In this document: positions 15,313-23,876 of the stretch, in pieces
How the letters are laid out: each line of letters starts with the position of its first letter
Position numbering within the stretch: position 1 is the first letter of the stretch
NCBI GenBank assembly: GCA_944391805.1
Contig: CALXUY010000043.1
Span: 1-36,779, forward strand
DNA from: an uncultured Clostridia bacterium
GTDB taxonomy: Bacteria; Bacillota; Clostridia; Oscillospirales; CAG-272
Direction: 5' to 3'
DNA: 36,779 nucleotides
Notes under the pieces: model-generated
What the model saw: the letters and a program-made list of their open reading frames with translations, nothing else
Database searches by the model: none
What the model was told of the DNA's origin: nothing
Translations under genes and position numbers: made by a program

Positions 15313-16406
15313 GGTTGTTTCCTGCCGTCTGCAATGCTGCGGATCTCCCGGAGCAGCCGCTCGATGATCTCGCCCTCCGGGAGCCTGTCCACAATTTCGC
15401 CGCGGCGGAACAGAACCGCCTCGCCCCGTCCGCCCGCGATGCCCACATCGGCCTCCCTGGCCTCGCCCGGCCCGTTGACCACACAGCCCATCAGCGCCAC
15501 CTTGACCGGCACGCGATCCAGCCCCGCTTCCCGGACCGCATCCTCAAACCGGCGCACCAGCGGAATCAGATCGATTTTGGTGCGGGCGCAGGTGGGGCAG
15601 CTCACAATGTCCATGCCGCACTGCCCGGCCACCCCCACGGCCTGCAGGATCCGCTTGGCCGCGTCGATCTCCTCGACAGGGTCGTCGGTCAGAGAAACCC
15701 GGATGGTGTCGCCGATGCCGTCGCAGAGCAGCGAGCCGATGCCAACCGCGCTTTTGAGCAGCCCCCGCTCGCCTCCCCCGGCCTCGGTCACGCCGAGGTG
15801 CAGCGGGTAGGGGCAGGACTCTGCCAGCAGCCGATTGGCACGGATCATATCCGGCACACTGGAAGCCTTGATGGACACGACAATCCGGTCAAAATCAAAC
15901 TTTTCCAAAAGAGAAATGTGATAGAGGGCACTTTCACAAAGCGCCTCGGGCGTTGGCGCGCCATACCGTTCTAAAATGTGCTTTTCGAGCGAGCCGCTGT
16001 TCACGCCGATGCGGATCGGTATGTTTTTTGCCCGGCAGGCCGCGCAAACCGCGCGCACCCGGTCCTCTCCGCCGATATTGCCGGGGTTGATGCGGATCTT
16101 GTCAAAGCCCAGCTCGGCGCAGCGCAGAGCGATGCGGTAATCGAAATGGATGTCCGCGACCACCGGGATGCGGACGCCTGCCTGCCGGATGGCAAGAATG
16201 GTGTCGGCAGCCTCGAGACTGGGGACCGAGATGCGCACAATGTCGCAGCCCCGGCGCTCCAGCTCGCGGATCTGCGCCACGGTGGCGGGCGCGTCGACCG
16301 TGTCGGTATTGGTCATGGACTGAATGGCAATCGGCGCCTGCCCGCCGATACGGCAGGAGCCGATTGCGGTTTCGTTGGATTTTCTGCGGATACTGTTGTA
16401 ATTCAT
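15309..16406 (-). CDS. ispG: 4-hydroxy-3-methylbut-2-enyl diphosphate synthase (IspG/GcpE)
   Basis: This 365-residue iron-sulfur enzyme converts 2-C-methyl-D-erythritol 2,4-cyclodiphosphate to HMBPP in the MEP route to isoprenoids. The N-terminal TIM barrel begins near residue 20 (IAIQSMTNTDT). The C-terminal 4Fe-4S ligands are C270 and C273 (SCPTCAR) and C308 (MGCVVNGPGEA), with E315 as the likely fourth ligand. It is the single-barrel bacterial form. It overlaps rseP upstream and polC downstream by 4 nt each (ATGA), so the three are translationally coupled. With dxr and uppS in the same operon it feeds undecaprenyl phosphate synthesis. Confidence 0.97.
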   Translation of the reverse strand: MNYNSIRRKSNETAIGSCRIGGQAPIAIQSMTNTDTVDAPATVAQIRELERRGCDIVRISVPSLEAADTILAIRQAGVRIPVVADIHFDYRIALRCAELGFDKIRINPGNIGGEDRVRAVCAACRAKNIPIRIGVNSGSLEKHILERYGAPTPEALCESALYHISLLEKFDFDRIVVSIKASSVPDMIRANRLLAESCPYPLHLGVTEAGGGERGLLKSAVGIGSLLCDGIGDTIRVSLTDDPVEEIDAAKRILQAVGVAGQCGMDIVSCPTCARTKIDLIPLVRRFEDAVREAGLDRVPVKVALMGCVVNGPGEAREADVGIAGGRGEAVLFRRGEIVDRLPEGEIIERLLREIRSIADGRKQP

Positions 16407-17845
16407 AATGCGATCACGTCCTTGATTGCGATGATCACCGCCAGCCCGAGGAGCAGAATCAGGCCGATGAAGTTAATGACTCCCTCAATCTCCGGCTTGA
16501 GCGGCTTGCGGCGGATGGCTTCGATGATATAGAGCAGAATGTGGCCGCCATCCAGCGCGGGCAGGGGCAGCAGGTTCATCACACCGAGGTTGATGGAGAT
16601 GACGATGAGCAGATTGAGCACATCCAGACCGCTGCTCTTGGCGGCGTCGGTAATCACCTCGGTGATGCCGATCGGGCCGGAGACCGCCTCGATTCCATAG
16701 CGCCCGGTCAGCAGCCCGCTGATCGAATCAAATACCATTTTCACGGCCGAGCAGGAGCGCCAGAAGGCGTGCTTTATGACTGTGGGAAAATCAAACGACG
16801 CCTCCCGGTAAACCTGAAAATCCGGGTTGCCAAAGGTCACGCCGCTGGCCACATAGCTGGGAATGATGACGTTTTCCAGCACCACCTTCTCCCCGTTCCG
16901 CTCCACGGTCAGGGTCAGCGGACGGTAGCCCTGATTGGACATTTCATAAAACAGCTCGTTAAAGGTGTGCACCGCGGTGTTGTTGACCTTCTTTACAATG
17001 TCGTTCACCTGCAGGCCCGAGCCTTCGCTGAGCGACGAGGCGAAGCTGCTCTCCAGCAGCTCCGGCGACAACGGAACATGTTCCAGTGTTACGCCGATGA
17101 CCGCGGTCCGGTCCTCGTTCGGGCGCTGCACCGTGACTGTAAACAGGCCGGAGGGCTTGGCGGAAACAAGCTCCCGGAGCTGCGCCATCGAGCGGACATC
17201 GGCGCCGTCGACGCCGACGATGCTGTCTCCCTTCTGAATCCCGCCCAAGGCCTCCTCGGCTGTGTACTCCACGTAAAAGCCGGCAATCTGCGTGCCGCCC
17301 ACCGACGCCGGTCCTGCCCAAAGCACCAGCACCACCATCAGCACATAGCCCAGCACAATGTTCATCAGCGGACCGGCCAGCGAGATCAGCATCCGCTTCC
17401 ACAGCTTCTGGTTGCAGTAAGCTCCCGGGTCCTTGACCGGAGAGGGCGCGGCCGCGGGAGAAGGCGGCTGGTTTGCCGCCGGCTCGGCTGCGGAATTGAC
17501 AAAGAAGGAATCCCGGTTCCCATCATCACTCCCATCACGGTCCGAAGCGTCGTCAGCCCCTGACGCAGGCGGTGCGGAGGTACCGTCCTGTCCGCTGCCG
17601 CCCTGCGCCAGCTCCATGCCGTTTTCCCCCAGCATACTCACAAAGCCCCCGATCGGAAACAGCCGGAGCGAATAGGCCGTGCCGCTTTTTTTGGATTTGA
17701 CCGAAACAATCTTCGGCCCCATTCCAATGGCGAACTCGAGAATTTTCACCCCACAGGCGCGTGCGACAAGAAAATGCCCCAGCTCATGAACAAAAATCAG
17801 AAATCCAAAAAACAGGATGGCCAGCAGAATATACAGAATGGACAA
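16403..17845 (-). CDS. rseP: RIP site-2 metalloprotease RseP, with a long linker insertion
   Basis: This 480-residue intramembrane zinc protease cleaves membrane-bound anti-sigma factors and signal peptide remnants. The first membrane helix has the zinc site HELGH (20-24). The third ligand is D432 in LPALDGGH (428-435) in the last helical region. A PDZ region lies at about 180-330. Between the first motif region and the second membrane helix (about 152-175) there is a low-complexity insert at about 80-140, rich in G, S, D, P and A, which most RseP proteins lack. Members are commonly about 340-450 residues, so this one is long. It lies between dxr and ispG, the usual Clostridial position. Confidence 0.95.
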   Translation of the reverse strand: MSILYILLAILFFGFLIFVHELGHFLVARACGVKILEFAIGMGPKIVSVKSKKSGTAYSLRLFPIGGFVSMLGENGMELAQGGSGQDGTSAPPASGADDASDRDGSDDGNRDSFFVNSAAEPAANQPPSPAAAPSPVKDPGAYCNQKLWKRMLISLAGPLMNIVLGYVLMVVLVLWAGPASVGGTQIAGFYVEYTAEEALGGIQKGDSIVGVDGADVRSMAQLRELVSAKPSGLFTVTVQRPNEDRTAVIGVTLEHVPLSPELLESSFASSLSEGSGLQVNDIVKKVNNTAVHTFNELFYEMSNQGYRPLTLTVERNGEKVVLENVIIPSYVASGVTFGNPDFQVYREASFDFPTVIKHAFWRSCSAVKMVFDSISGLLTGRYGIEAVSGPIGITEVITDAAKSSGLDVLNLLIVISINLGVMNLLPLPALDGGHILLYIIEAIRRKPLKPEIEGVINFIGLILLLGLAVIIAIKDVIAL

Positions 17846-17878
17846 AACGAATTCCTCTCTTTCCGGTTTGGCATCGCC

Positions 17879-19057
17879 TTATCTGCGCTTCGCCAGAATT
17901 TCATTTGCCAGCGCGCGCGCCTGTGTGTCGAAGCTGAAAATGGCGTCGATGGTGTTTGCCGCTTTGGCCGTGCTTTGCAGTGCGGAAACAACCTCCCCCA
18001 CCAGCTCGGAAATCTCACAAAAGCCGATTTCCCGGCTCAGGAAGGCTGCCACCGCCACCTCATTGGCCGCGTTGAGCACAGCGGGAACCGCGCCGCCCGC
18101 ATGGATGGCGTCCAGCGCCAGCCGCAGCAGCGGGAAGGTTTCGGTATCCGGCCTGGCAAAGGTCAGACTGCCCACCGCGCAGAGGTCGAGCTGCGGGATC
18201 ACCGCCTCGGCCCGTGCCGGGTGCGTGAGCGCGTACTGTACGCACAGCCGCATATCCGGAACCGAAAACTGGGCGATTACGCTGTTATCAATATATTCGA
18301 CCGCCGAATGCATTATGCTTTCCCGGTGCACAAGCACCTCGATCTGCTCCGGCCGGACGCCGAACAGATGCACAGCCTCGATGACCTCAAAGCCCTTGTT
18401 CATCAGCGTGGCACTGTCAATCGTGATTTTGGCCCCCATATTCCAGGTCGGGTGTGCCAGCGCGCGCTCCACTGTGATCTCCTTCAACTGTTCCGCGGTA
18501 CAGCCGTAAAAGGGGCCTCCCGAGGCCGTGAGCAGAATGCGCCGGATGCCTCCCCGGTCTCCCGCGCGAAGACATTGAAAGATGGCGCAGTGCTCACTGT
18601 CCACCGGCAGAATTTCAATTCCCTTTTCCCGTGCCAGAGGCATGACCACCGCCCCGGCGCAAACCAGCGACTCCTTGTTGGCCAGCGCCAGCTTTTTTCC
18701 GGCCTCCAATGTCGCCAGCGTAGGGCGCAGCCCAGCCTCCCCGATGATGGAATTGAGCACCATCTCATCGGCATCGTACGGCTCCGAGAGCATCTCGCAG
18801 ATGCCATCGGTTCCGGCATACACCCGGATATCGGTGTCGGCAAGGCGCAGCCTGAGATCGGCCGCGGCGCGCTCATCCGACATGGCGCAGGCGCGTACGC
18901 GGAATTCCCTCGCCTGCTCCTCCACACGCCGGGCGTTCCGGTTGGCGCAAATCGCGTTGACGGCCGCGCCGGTCTGACGGGCGACGTCCATCGCCTGCTC
19001 TCCCACCGAGCCTGTGGAGCCGAGCACGGTGACAGACGGGTATGTGCAATGCTTCAT
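17879..19057 (-). CDS. dxr: 1-deoxy-D-xylulose 5-phosphate reductoisomerase
   Basis: This 392-residue NADPH-dependent enzyme makes 2-C-methyl-D-erythritol 4-phosphate, the committed step of the MEP isoprenoid pathway, in the cytoplasm. The NADPH-binding motif GSTGSVG is at 13-19, ALANKESLV at 124-132, and metal ligands D153 and E155 lie in PVDSEHCAIFQ. TASGGPF is at 177-183, HPTWNMG at 202-208, and the third metal ligand E224 is in NKGFEVIE. All are conserved. It begins 3 nt after the cdsA stop and ends 33 bp before rseP, so it is fully within the operon. Confidence 0.97.
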   Translation of the reverse strand: MKHCTYPSVTVLGSTGSVGEQAMDVARQTGAAVNAICANRNARRVEEQAREFRVRACAMSDERAAADLRLRLADTDIRVYAGTDGICEMLSEPYDADEMVLNSIIGEAGLRPTLATLEAGKKLALANKESLVCAGAVVMPLAREKGIEILPVDSEHCAIFQCLRAGDRGGIRRILLTASGGPFYGCTAEQLKEITVERALAHPTWNMGAKITIDSATLMNKGFEVIEAVHLFGVRPEQIEVLVHRESIMHSAVEYIDNSVIAQFSVPDMRLCVQYALTHPARAEAVIPQLDLCAVGSLTFARPDTETFPLLRLALDAIHAGGAVPAVLNAANEVAVAAFLSREIGFCEISELVGEVVSALQSTAKAANTIDAIFSFDTQARALANEILAKRR

Positions 19058-19060
19058 TTC

Positions 19061-19906
19061 TCAGATCCCTTCAAAAAAGTTGAAAAACGACGTGAACACC
19101 AAAAGCACCACCGAGACGGCCAGCACCGAATCGAAGCGGTCGAGAACCCCCCCGTGGCCCGGGAATATTTTGCCGTAATCCTTGATTCCGTAGCTCCGCT
19201 TGATGACCGACATGCACAGATCCCCGATCTGCGCCACCACCGAAACAACCAGCCCGGACACAACAAAAAGCCAGAGATTGGCCTGAATTTCGGGCACCGC
19301 GCGCTCGACGATCACACCGAACAGCAGCATGGCCAGCATACAGAACACAATGCCGCCGATGCTTCCCTCCACGGTCTTTTTGGGGCTGACGTCGGGGATG
19401 AGCTTATGTCTGCCGCCCCTACCGAGCAAAAGCCCGCAGAAATAAGCAAAAATATCGGTGACCCATGCGCCGACAAACACGATCAGGTACAGATACTGCC
19501 CCCCGATCTCATAATCGTGGATATAGATGATGGCGTTGAAGCCGACCAGAATATAAAACAGGCTCATAAAGCAGACGCCCAGCGACTGAAGCTGATATTT
19601 TCCGTGTGAAAAAATCAGCACGGCAAACAGATACAGCACAACGAGTACCGCCACGCTCCCCGCAATCGGAAACAGCAGTCCCTCGCGCGGAAGATAGCGC
19701 ACAAGAAACGGAAACGCCGCCGCCGAGAGATAAAACGGGATTCCGATCACCGGCGAACGGCCAAGGCCGATACAGTGCAGCATCTCATTTACCGCCAGCA
19801 CCGCACAGATCGCCAGAGCTGCCGGAAGCGCTGGGGTATCGGCAAAAATAAGCACCGGCAGCAGGATGCAGAACGCCACAACAGATGTGAGGATGCGTTG
19901 TTTCAT
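19061..19906 (-). CDS. cdsA: Phosphatidate cytidylyltransferase
   Basis: This 281-residue polytopic membrane enzyme makes CDP-diacylglycerol from CTP and phosphatidic acid, the branch point of phospholipid synthesis. It has about eight hydrophobic segments and the C-terminal family signature KDYGKIFPGHGGVLDRFDS (242-260), with the conserved Asp residues that bind metal. I start at MKQRILTSVV (19906) because GAAAGGAAT lies about 9 nt upstream and the hydrophobic segment follows at once. The longer frame upstream would overlap uppS. It follows uppS by 95 bp and precedes dxr by 3 bp. Confidence 0.95.
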   Translation of the reverse strand: MKQRILTSVVAFCILLPVLIFADTPALPAALAICAVLAVNEMLHCIGLGRSPVIGIPFYLSAAAFPFLVRYLPREGLLFPIAGSVAVLVVLYLFAVLIFSHGKYQLQSLGVCFMSLFYILVGFNAIIYIHDYEIGGQYLYLIVFVGAWVTDIFAYFCGLLLGRGGRHKLIPDVSPKKTVEGSIGGIVFCMLAMLLFGVIVERAVPEIQANLWLFVVSGLVVSVVAQIGDLCMSVIKRSYGIKDYGKIFPGHGGVLDRFDSVLAVSVVLLVFTSFFNFFEGI

Positions 19907-20001
19907 GTCGTTTGATTCCTTTCGGTTCCAAAGAGGCCCGGCAGCGTTGGGCAGCGGGCAGAACAGCCGGCTGCGGCCGGAAAAATGCCGGTGACGTTCG
20001 G

Positions 20002-20730
20002 TCAGAGTCCCCCGAAGCGGCGTTTTCTGCCGTAAAATACCGCCACCGCCTCGTCCACATCCGCCGGGGAATAATCCGGCCAGAGCGTGGGCGTAAAATA
20101 GTATTCGGCATACGCCGACTGCCAAAGCAAAAAATTGGAGGAACGATAGTCCCCGCCGGTGCGCACAATCAGATCAGGATCCGGGCAGTCCAGCGTATAA
20201 AGATGCCGGCCGATATCGGCCTCGGTCACCTCTGTTTTTCCCTCCCGGATCAGGGCGTTGCAGGCGTGCGCAATCTCCTCCCGTCCGCCGTAATTGACGG
20301 CGATGTTGAGTAGAAAGGGCTTGTGCGCGGTTTCCCGGTCGATTTTTTCCATCTTCCGCTGTGTAGCCTCGGGAAAAACCGATAGATTGCCGATGAAACG
20401 GAAATGCACGTTGTCCTCCTCCATCTCGAGAAAGCACTCCTCAATGTAGTCGTCAAACAGCTTCATAATCGCGTCCACCTCTTTTTGCGGACGCTTCCAG
20501 TTTTCGGTGGAAAACGCATATACGGTCATATACTTCAGACCGATTTTTTCACAATAGCGGCCGATTTTTTTGAAGGTGGCGGCACCGTGCGTATGCCCGT
20601 ACTCGCGGGGCATTCCCCGTTTTTTCGCCCACCTGCCGTTGCCGTCCATAATGAACGCGATGTGCTGCAGCCGATCGTCAATCCGAACAGCGTCAGCCCT
20701 TTCTTTTTTCTTACTTTTGCTCCAAAACAT
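20002..20730 (-). CDS. uppS: Isoprenyl transferase (undecaprenyl diphosphate synthase)
   Basis: This 242-residue cis-prenyltransferase extends farnesyl diphosphate with isopentenyl diphosphate to C55-PP, the lipid carrier for peptidoglycan and wall polymers. The catalytic motif MDGNGRWAKKRG (28-39) has D29. The C-terminal diphosphate-binding motif is RTGGDYRSSNFLLWQ (190-204), with the metal-binding E209 following. GGD stands where many homologues have GGE or SGE, a conservative change. Length is typical. It sits between frr (59 bp upstream) and cdsA. Confidence 0.96.
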   Translation of the reverse strand: MFWSKSKKKERADAVRIDDRLQHIAFIMDGNGRWAKKRGMPREYGHTHGAATFKKIGRYCEKIGLKYMTVYAFSTENWKRPQKEVDAIMKLFDDYIEECFLEMEEDNVHFRFIGNLSVFPEATQRKMEKIDRETAHKPFLLNIAVNYGGREEIAHACNALIREGKTEVTEADIGRHLYTLDCPDPDLIVRTGGDYRSSNFLLWQSAYAEYYFTPTLWPDYSPADVDEAVAVFYGRKRRFGGL

Positions 20731-20789
20731 CGTCTCAACTCCGTAGCGATGCCCCGGGCCGCCGCACTGGCAGCCCGGGGAACCGAAAA

Positions 20790-21344
20790 TCAGATCTGCA
20801 TGATTTCCTTCTCTTTTTTGGCGGTAATCTCATCAATTTGCTTGATGTATTTATCCGTTACGTCCTGCACCGATTTTTCGCTTGCCTTCTGCTCATCCTC
20901 GGTCATTTCGCCGTCCTTTTTCATCTTTTTAATCTCGTCGTTCGCTTCCCTGCGGACATTGCGGATCGCCACGCGGGCTTCCTCGCCCATCTTCTGAATC
21001 TGCTTGGCGAGCGTTTTGCGGTGTTCCTCAGTGAGCTGCGGGAAGATCAGGCGGATGACCGAGCCGTCGTCGGTCGGCGTAATGCCGATGTCCGATGCGA
21101 GAATGGCCTTGACCATGGCCTTGAGCGTGGAACGGTCATACGGTGTAATCGTGAGTGTTTTGGGATCGGTCACCGCAACCGAGGCCATGTCCACAATTCT
21201 GGTCGGCGCCCCGTAATACTCAAACGTGACCTTGGAAACGACCGCACTGTTGGCCTGGCTGGCACGGATGGTGGAGAGATTGCTCTCATAGGCGGCAACG
21301 CTTTTCTGCATTTTTTCTTCAGTGGTTTTGGTGTTCAGTTTCAT
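20790..21344 (-). CDS. frr: Ribosome recycling factor
   Basis: This 184-residue, mostly helical tRNA-mimic splits the post-termination ribosome together with EF-G. It has the family's normal length and motifs, including RASQANSAVVSKV in the first domain and the C-terminal helix ending TAKKEKEIMQI. I choose the ATG at 21344. A TTG four codons upstream directly abuts the AAAGGA and cannot be served by it, while the ATG is 12 nt away. It lies after pyrH (121 bp) and before uppS, the conserved Firmicutes order. Confidence 0.97.
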   Translation of the reverse strand: MKLNTKTTEEKMQKSVAAYESNLSTIRASQANSAVVSKVTFEYYGAPTRIVDMASVAVTDPKTLTITPYDRSTLKAMVKAILASDIGITPTDDGSVIRLIFPQLTEEHRKTLAKQIQKMGEEARVAIRNVRREANDEIKKMKKDGEMTEDEQKASEKSVQDVTDKYIKQIDEITAKKEKEIMQI

Positions 21345-21465
21345 GGCTTTATCCAATCCTTTCTGTGATCATATACAATGGTATGCTGCCGCGCGGCAGC
21401 CCGGTTTCACATGCTCCGCCCCGCTGTATCCGCGGGCGGTTCGATTTTGCGGTGCGCCGGCCGGA

Positions 21466-22200
21466 TCAGCCGGACACCGCCGCGCCGCCTTCGCACGAGA
21501 TCGCGGTTCCCACCGGCTCCCCCATCACCACTCGGTAGATATTCTCGGGATCGGCCAGACCGAAAGCATAGCAGCGGATGTGGTTGTCCATGCAGAAAAT
21601 CGTTGCGGTCATATCCAGCGCACGCAGATTTTCTTCAATGATCTGACGGTAGGTGATCTCCGAATACCGCACCGCGTCGGGATTGCACTTGGGATCGGCG
21701 CTGTAAATCGCATCGATGTTTTTTGCCATCAGCACACAGTCGGCCTTGATTTCGGCCGCACGCAGAACCGCGGCGGTATCAGTGGAGAAATACGGAGTAC
21801 CCAGTCCCGCGCCGAGAATGACGACCTTCCCCTCCTCCAGCGCCCGGATGGCGTCCCGGGCCGTGTAGGCATCGGCAAAGGCCTCCATTTCCACCGCGGA
21901 AAGCACCACGGCGTCCATCCCCGCGCGTAGGAACACATCCTGCAGGGCAATGGAATTGATGACGGTTGCCAGCATTCCCATATGATCCGCCCGGCAATGA
22001 TCCATTCCGGTGCCCTGACGGCCGCGCCAGATATTACCTGCGCCGACAATGACGGCAACCTGCACGCCGGCTTCCACACAGCGGCGGATCTGCCCGGCCA
22101 CCCGGAACAGAAAATCAAAGTCCAGAATTCCTCCGGACTCCGGCGCCAGCGCCTCGCCGGATAGCTTTAACAATACGCGACGGTATTTTGGCTGATTCAT
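21466..22200 (-). CDS. pyrH: UMP kinase
   Basis: This 244-residue amino-acid-kinase-fold enzyme phosphorylates UMP to UDP and supplies pyrimidine nucleotides. It begins MNQPKYRRVLLKLSGEAL with the ATP-binding KLSGE motif near residue 14. It also has GAGNIWRG (about 53-60) and the nucleotide-binding GAGLGTPYFSTDTAA. I start at 22200, where GGGAG lies about 8 nt upstream. A longer frame adds 14 unlikely residues. It is the first gene of the eight-gene operon. The usual upstream neighbours rpsB and tsf are absent here, so the operon starts at pyrH from its own promoter. Confidence 0.97.
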   Translation of the reverse strand: MNQPKYRRVLLKLSGEALAPESGGILDFDFLFRVAGQIRRCVEAGVQVAVIVGAGNIWRGRQGTGMDHCRADHMGMLATVINSIALQDVFLRAGMDAVVLSAVEMEAFADAYTARDAIRALEEGKVVILGAGLGTPYFSTDTAAVLRAAEIKADCVLMAKNIDAIYSADPKCNPDAVRYSEITYRQIIEENLRALDMTATIFCMDNHIRCYAFGLADPENIYRVVMGEPVGTAISCEGGAAVSG

Positions 22201-22277
22201 TTTGTTCACTCCCTCTTGACTGTCAGAAGCCCGGCTCCGCAAGGATTGGGCGGCATGGATTTTGCAATATATGAACC

Positions 22278-22304
22278 GGTTCCCGCCGGAATATGGCCGG
22301 AACC
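22278..22304 (-). promoter_or_regulatory. Leader hairpin in the pyrH 5' untranslated region
   Basis: GGTTCC and GGAACC pair, with an inner GCC/GGC pairing and one mismatch, inside the roughly 115-nt leader. It overlaps a GAACCGGTTC palindrome at 22273-22282. It has no T run, so a role in RNA stability or regulation is only possible. Confidence 0.35.
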
Positions 22305-22320
22305 CGTTTTCCTGAACTAT

Positions 22321-22349
22321 ATTTTACTACAAAACCCCGATTTTGTAAA
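22321..22349 (-). promoter_or_regulatory. pyrH operon promoter with ACAAAA-N6-TTTTGT palindrome in the spacer
   Basis: On the minus strand TTTACA (22344-22349) and TAAAAT (22321-22326) are spaced exactly 17 bp. The spacer and -35 overlap ACAAAACCCCGATTTTGT (22329-22346), an imperfect palindrome with perfect 6-bp outer arms. A second TTTACAAAAT lies 15 bp upstream (-35-like box 22359-22364). The CPBP operon promoter has the same layout, which suggests one shared repressor. Confidence 0.65.
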
Positions 22350-22502
22350 CACCTATTTTGTAAATATTTCATTTTTATCGGATTTAGCACCGGAAGTCCT
22401 GCGGCAAGGCTGCTTGCCGGCACAATCATTGCCGCATGTTCTCTCTTTTCCGCAACGCCGGAATACAGGAAAGCGCCGCCGCACCTGATGGCGCGGCGGC
22501 GC

Positions 22503-22554
22503 CAGACTGTAGACAAAAGCAACAGCTTTCGTCAGTTTGATGAAAGTTTTGATC
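22503..22554. repeat. Dispersed intergenic repeat, copy 1
   Basis: It begins CAGACTGTAGACAAAAGC and continues through CTTTCGTCAGTTTG and AAAGTTTTGATC. About 80 percent of positions agree with the sequence at 36509-36560. The segment GATGAAAGTTTTGATCA (22539-22555) recurs exactly at 33480-33496. Confidence 0.7.
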
Positions 22555-22642
22555 AAACTTTTTCAAACACCGCACAATTCACGGCGACTTTCGCATGAAA
22601 GCTCAGGATGTAGACAAAAGGCACATCAAATCAAAATTACAC

Positions 22643-22662
22643 AAAAGCGTTCGTCCGCTTTT
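22643..22662. terminator. Terminator of the CPBP-to-lipoprotein operon
   Basis: AAAAGCG pairs with CGCTTTT over 7 bp with a 6-nt loop. On the minus strand it runs into TTTTGTG, and on the plus strand into TTTCTTTG. It lies about 95 bp beyond the last gene of the minus-strand operon. Confidence 0.5.
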
Positions 22663-22756
22663 TCTTTGAGCGTGTCTTAAGAAATACGGACGCCACTCCC
22701 CTTTTGCGGCAGGATCAGGCATCGCTGCGGCATGGAGAGCCGCCGGAACATGCGCT

Positions 22757-23830
22757 TCAGTCGAGATCCGGGCGCTCGGTCAGCTCCACCGTGGAGGTTG
22801 CCGGATACTGGGTGCGGTCATAGAGATAAAAGTTTGGCCGCAGCCGGTTGAAGGCGTCCACCTGCCGGTCGGTCAAAAGGGCGCCGCTGTACGGCACATC
22901 CCGCAGCCGGGTGGAATCGTAGTGATACCACTGGGCCGGCGCACCGGACTCCGCCACGTTGACCAGCGACCAGTAGTGGGTGTCGTCTGTATAGCCGGGG
23001 GTCCGCTGAATATCCATGTTCTCGATTCCGAGCCGCTCGAAAAACGCCTTGGAGAGCGCAAAAAAGCTGAAGCAATCCCCCTGCTGGTCGATCAGGGCAA
23101 AATAAGCCGCCCGGATCCAGCTGGTCTTGTCCGAATGGTCCACATAAGTGATTGCGTGGTCGGTGTGCACAAACTGCCAGATCGCCCGCACCTGCTCCAC
23201 CTTGCTCATCGCATACAGCCCCAGCTCGGCAATGATCGGGTCGATGCTCGCGTACAGCATATCAAGGGTGATTTCCTGCTCGTACACATGCACCCGTGCC
23301 TCTGCCGTGGCGGTGTTGCCGGCGTGGTCGGTTGCATAATAGATGATCGGGTACCCCTCCTCCTCGCTGACCTGCTCGGTGTTTACTGCGGAGGAATCCA
23401 CCGTGAGCGTGATTTCCCCGCCGCAATTGTCGGTCAGCGTGATGCCGGAGCGGTAGGATATGCCCTCTCCGATATAGGCAATGATGTCCTGTACACCGGA
23501 AATCACCGGCGGCTCGGTGTCATGAATCAGGCGCAGGCCTGTGGTAAGCGTCTGTGCCTTTCCTTTTTCCGGTCGGTAAATCAGGCTTACCTCATTGTCT
23601 CCCTCCTGCAGGGAGAGAAGTGCCGCTTCATCGGCATAGGAAACCGATGCCCCTGCGGGAAGCTCGTCAAAAAAATCCTCCGCCTCCGGCAGACTGGTGC
23701 CGATGGCCCAGACCAGCTGCTTCGGCTCGACGGAGTCGTCATCCGACCGCACCACGCAGGACGGCAGGCAGAAACAGAGCAAGAGCATTGCCAGAAGCAG
23801 TGCCGCAGCTCGGAAAGATCGTTTGCACAT
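22757..23830 (-). CDS. Secreted lipoprotein with Ig-like and transglutaminase-like domains
   Basis: This 357-residue protein starts MCKRSFRAAALLLAMLLLC. Its lipobox LPSC puts lipidated Cys at 25, so it should be anchored outside the membrane. Residues about 105-185 form a bacterial Ig/HYR-like repeat (DTEPPVISGVQDIIAYIGEG). Residues about 205-310 form a transglutaminase-like cysteine protease fold, with the apparent triad C253 (QQGDCFSFF), H286 (DTHYWSLV) and D305 (HYDSTRL). Such domains may act as peptidases or cross-linkers at the cell surface. The start is set by AAGGA 9 nt before the ATG. It is the last gene of an operon with asnA, tadA and a CPBP protease. The substrate is unknown. Confidence 0.85.
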   Translation of the reverse strand: MCKRSFRAAALLLAMLLLCFCLPSCVVRSDDDSVEPKQLVWAIGTSLPEAEDFFDELPAGASVSYADEAALLSLQEGDNEVSLIYRPEKGKAQTLTTGLRLIHDTEPPVISGVQDIIAYIGEGISYRSGITLTDNCGGEITLTVDSSAVNTEQVSEEEGYPIIYYATDHAGNTATAEARVHVYEQEITLDMLYASIDPIIAELGLYAMSKVEQVRAIWQFVHTDHAITYVDHSDKTSWIRAAYFALIDQQGDCFSFFALSKAFFERLGIENMDIQRTPGYTDDTHYWSLVNVAESGAPAQWYHYDSTRLRDVPYSGALLTDRQVDAFNRLRPNFYLYDRTQYPATSTVELTERPDLD

Positions 23831-23876
23831 ATTTGAAAATCCTTTTTTCAGGAACGGAATATTGACGTCTTTGTCT

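Larger units (their letters stand above)
22365..22756. other. Intergenic region upstream of the pyrH operon
   Basis: No gene is supported in these 392 bases. They contain a perfect 10-bp GC hairpin, GCGCCGCCGC/GCGGCGGCGC, at 22473-22502. A dispersed repeat follows at 22503-22554, then a second GTAGACAAAAG copy near 22610-22620. A terminator lies at 22643-22662. This gap separates the ends of two minus-strand operons. Confidence 0.5.

Noticed and set aside
17774..19609. 611-codon plus-strand ORF over dxr and cdsA
   Set aside because: Antisense shadow; dxr and cdsA motifs on the minus strand are complete.
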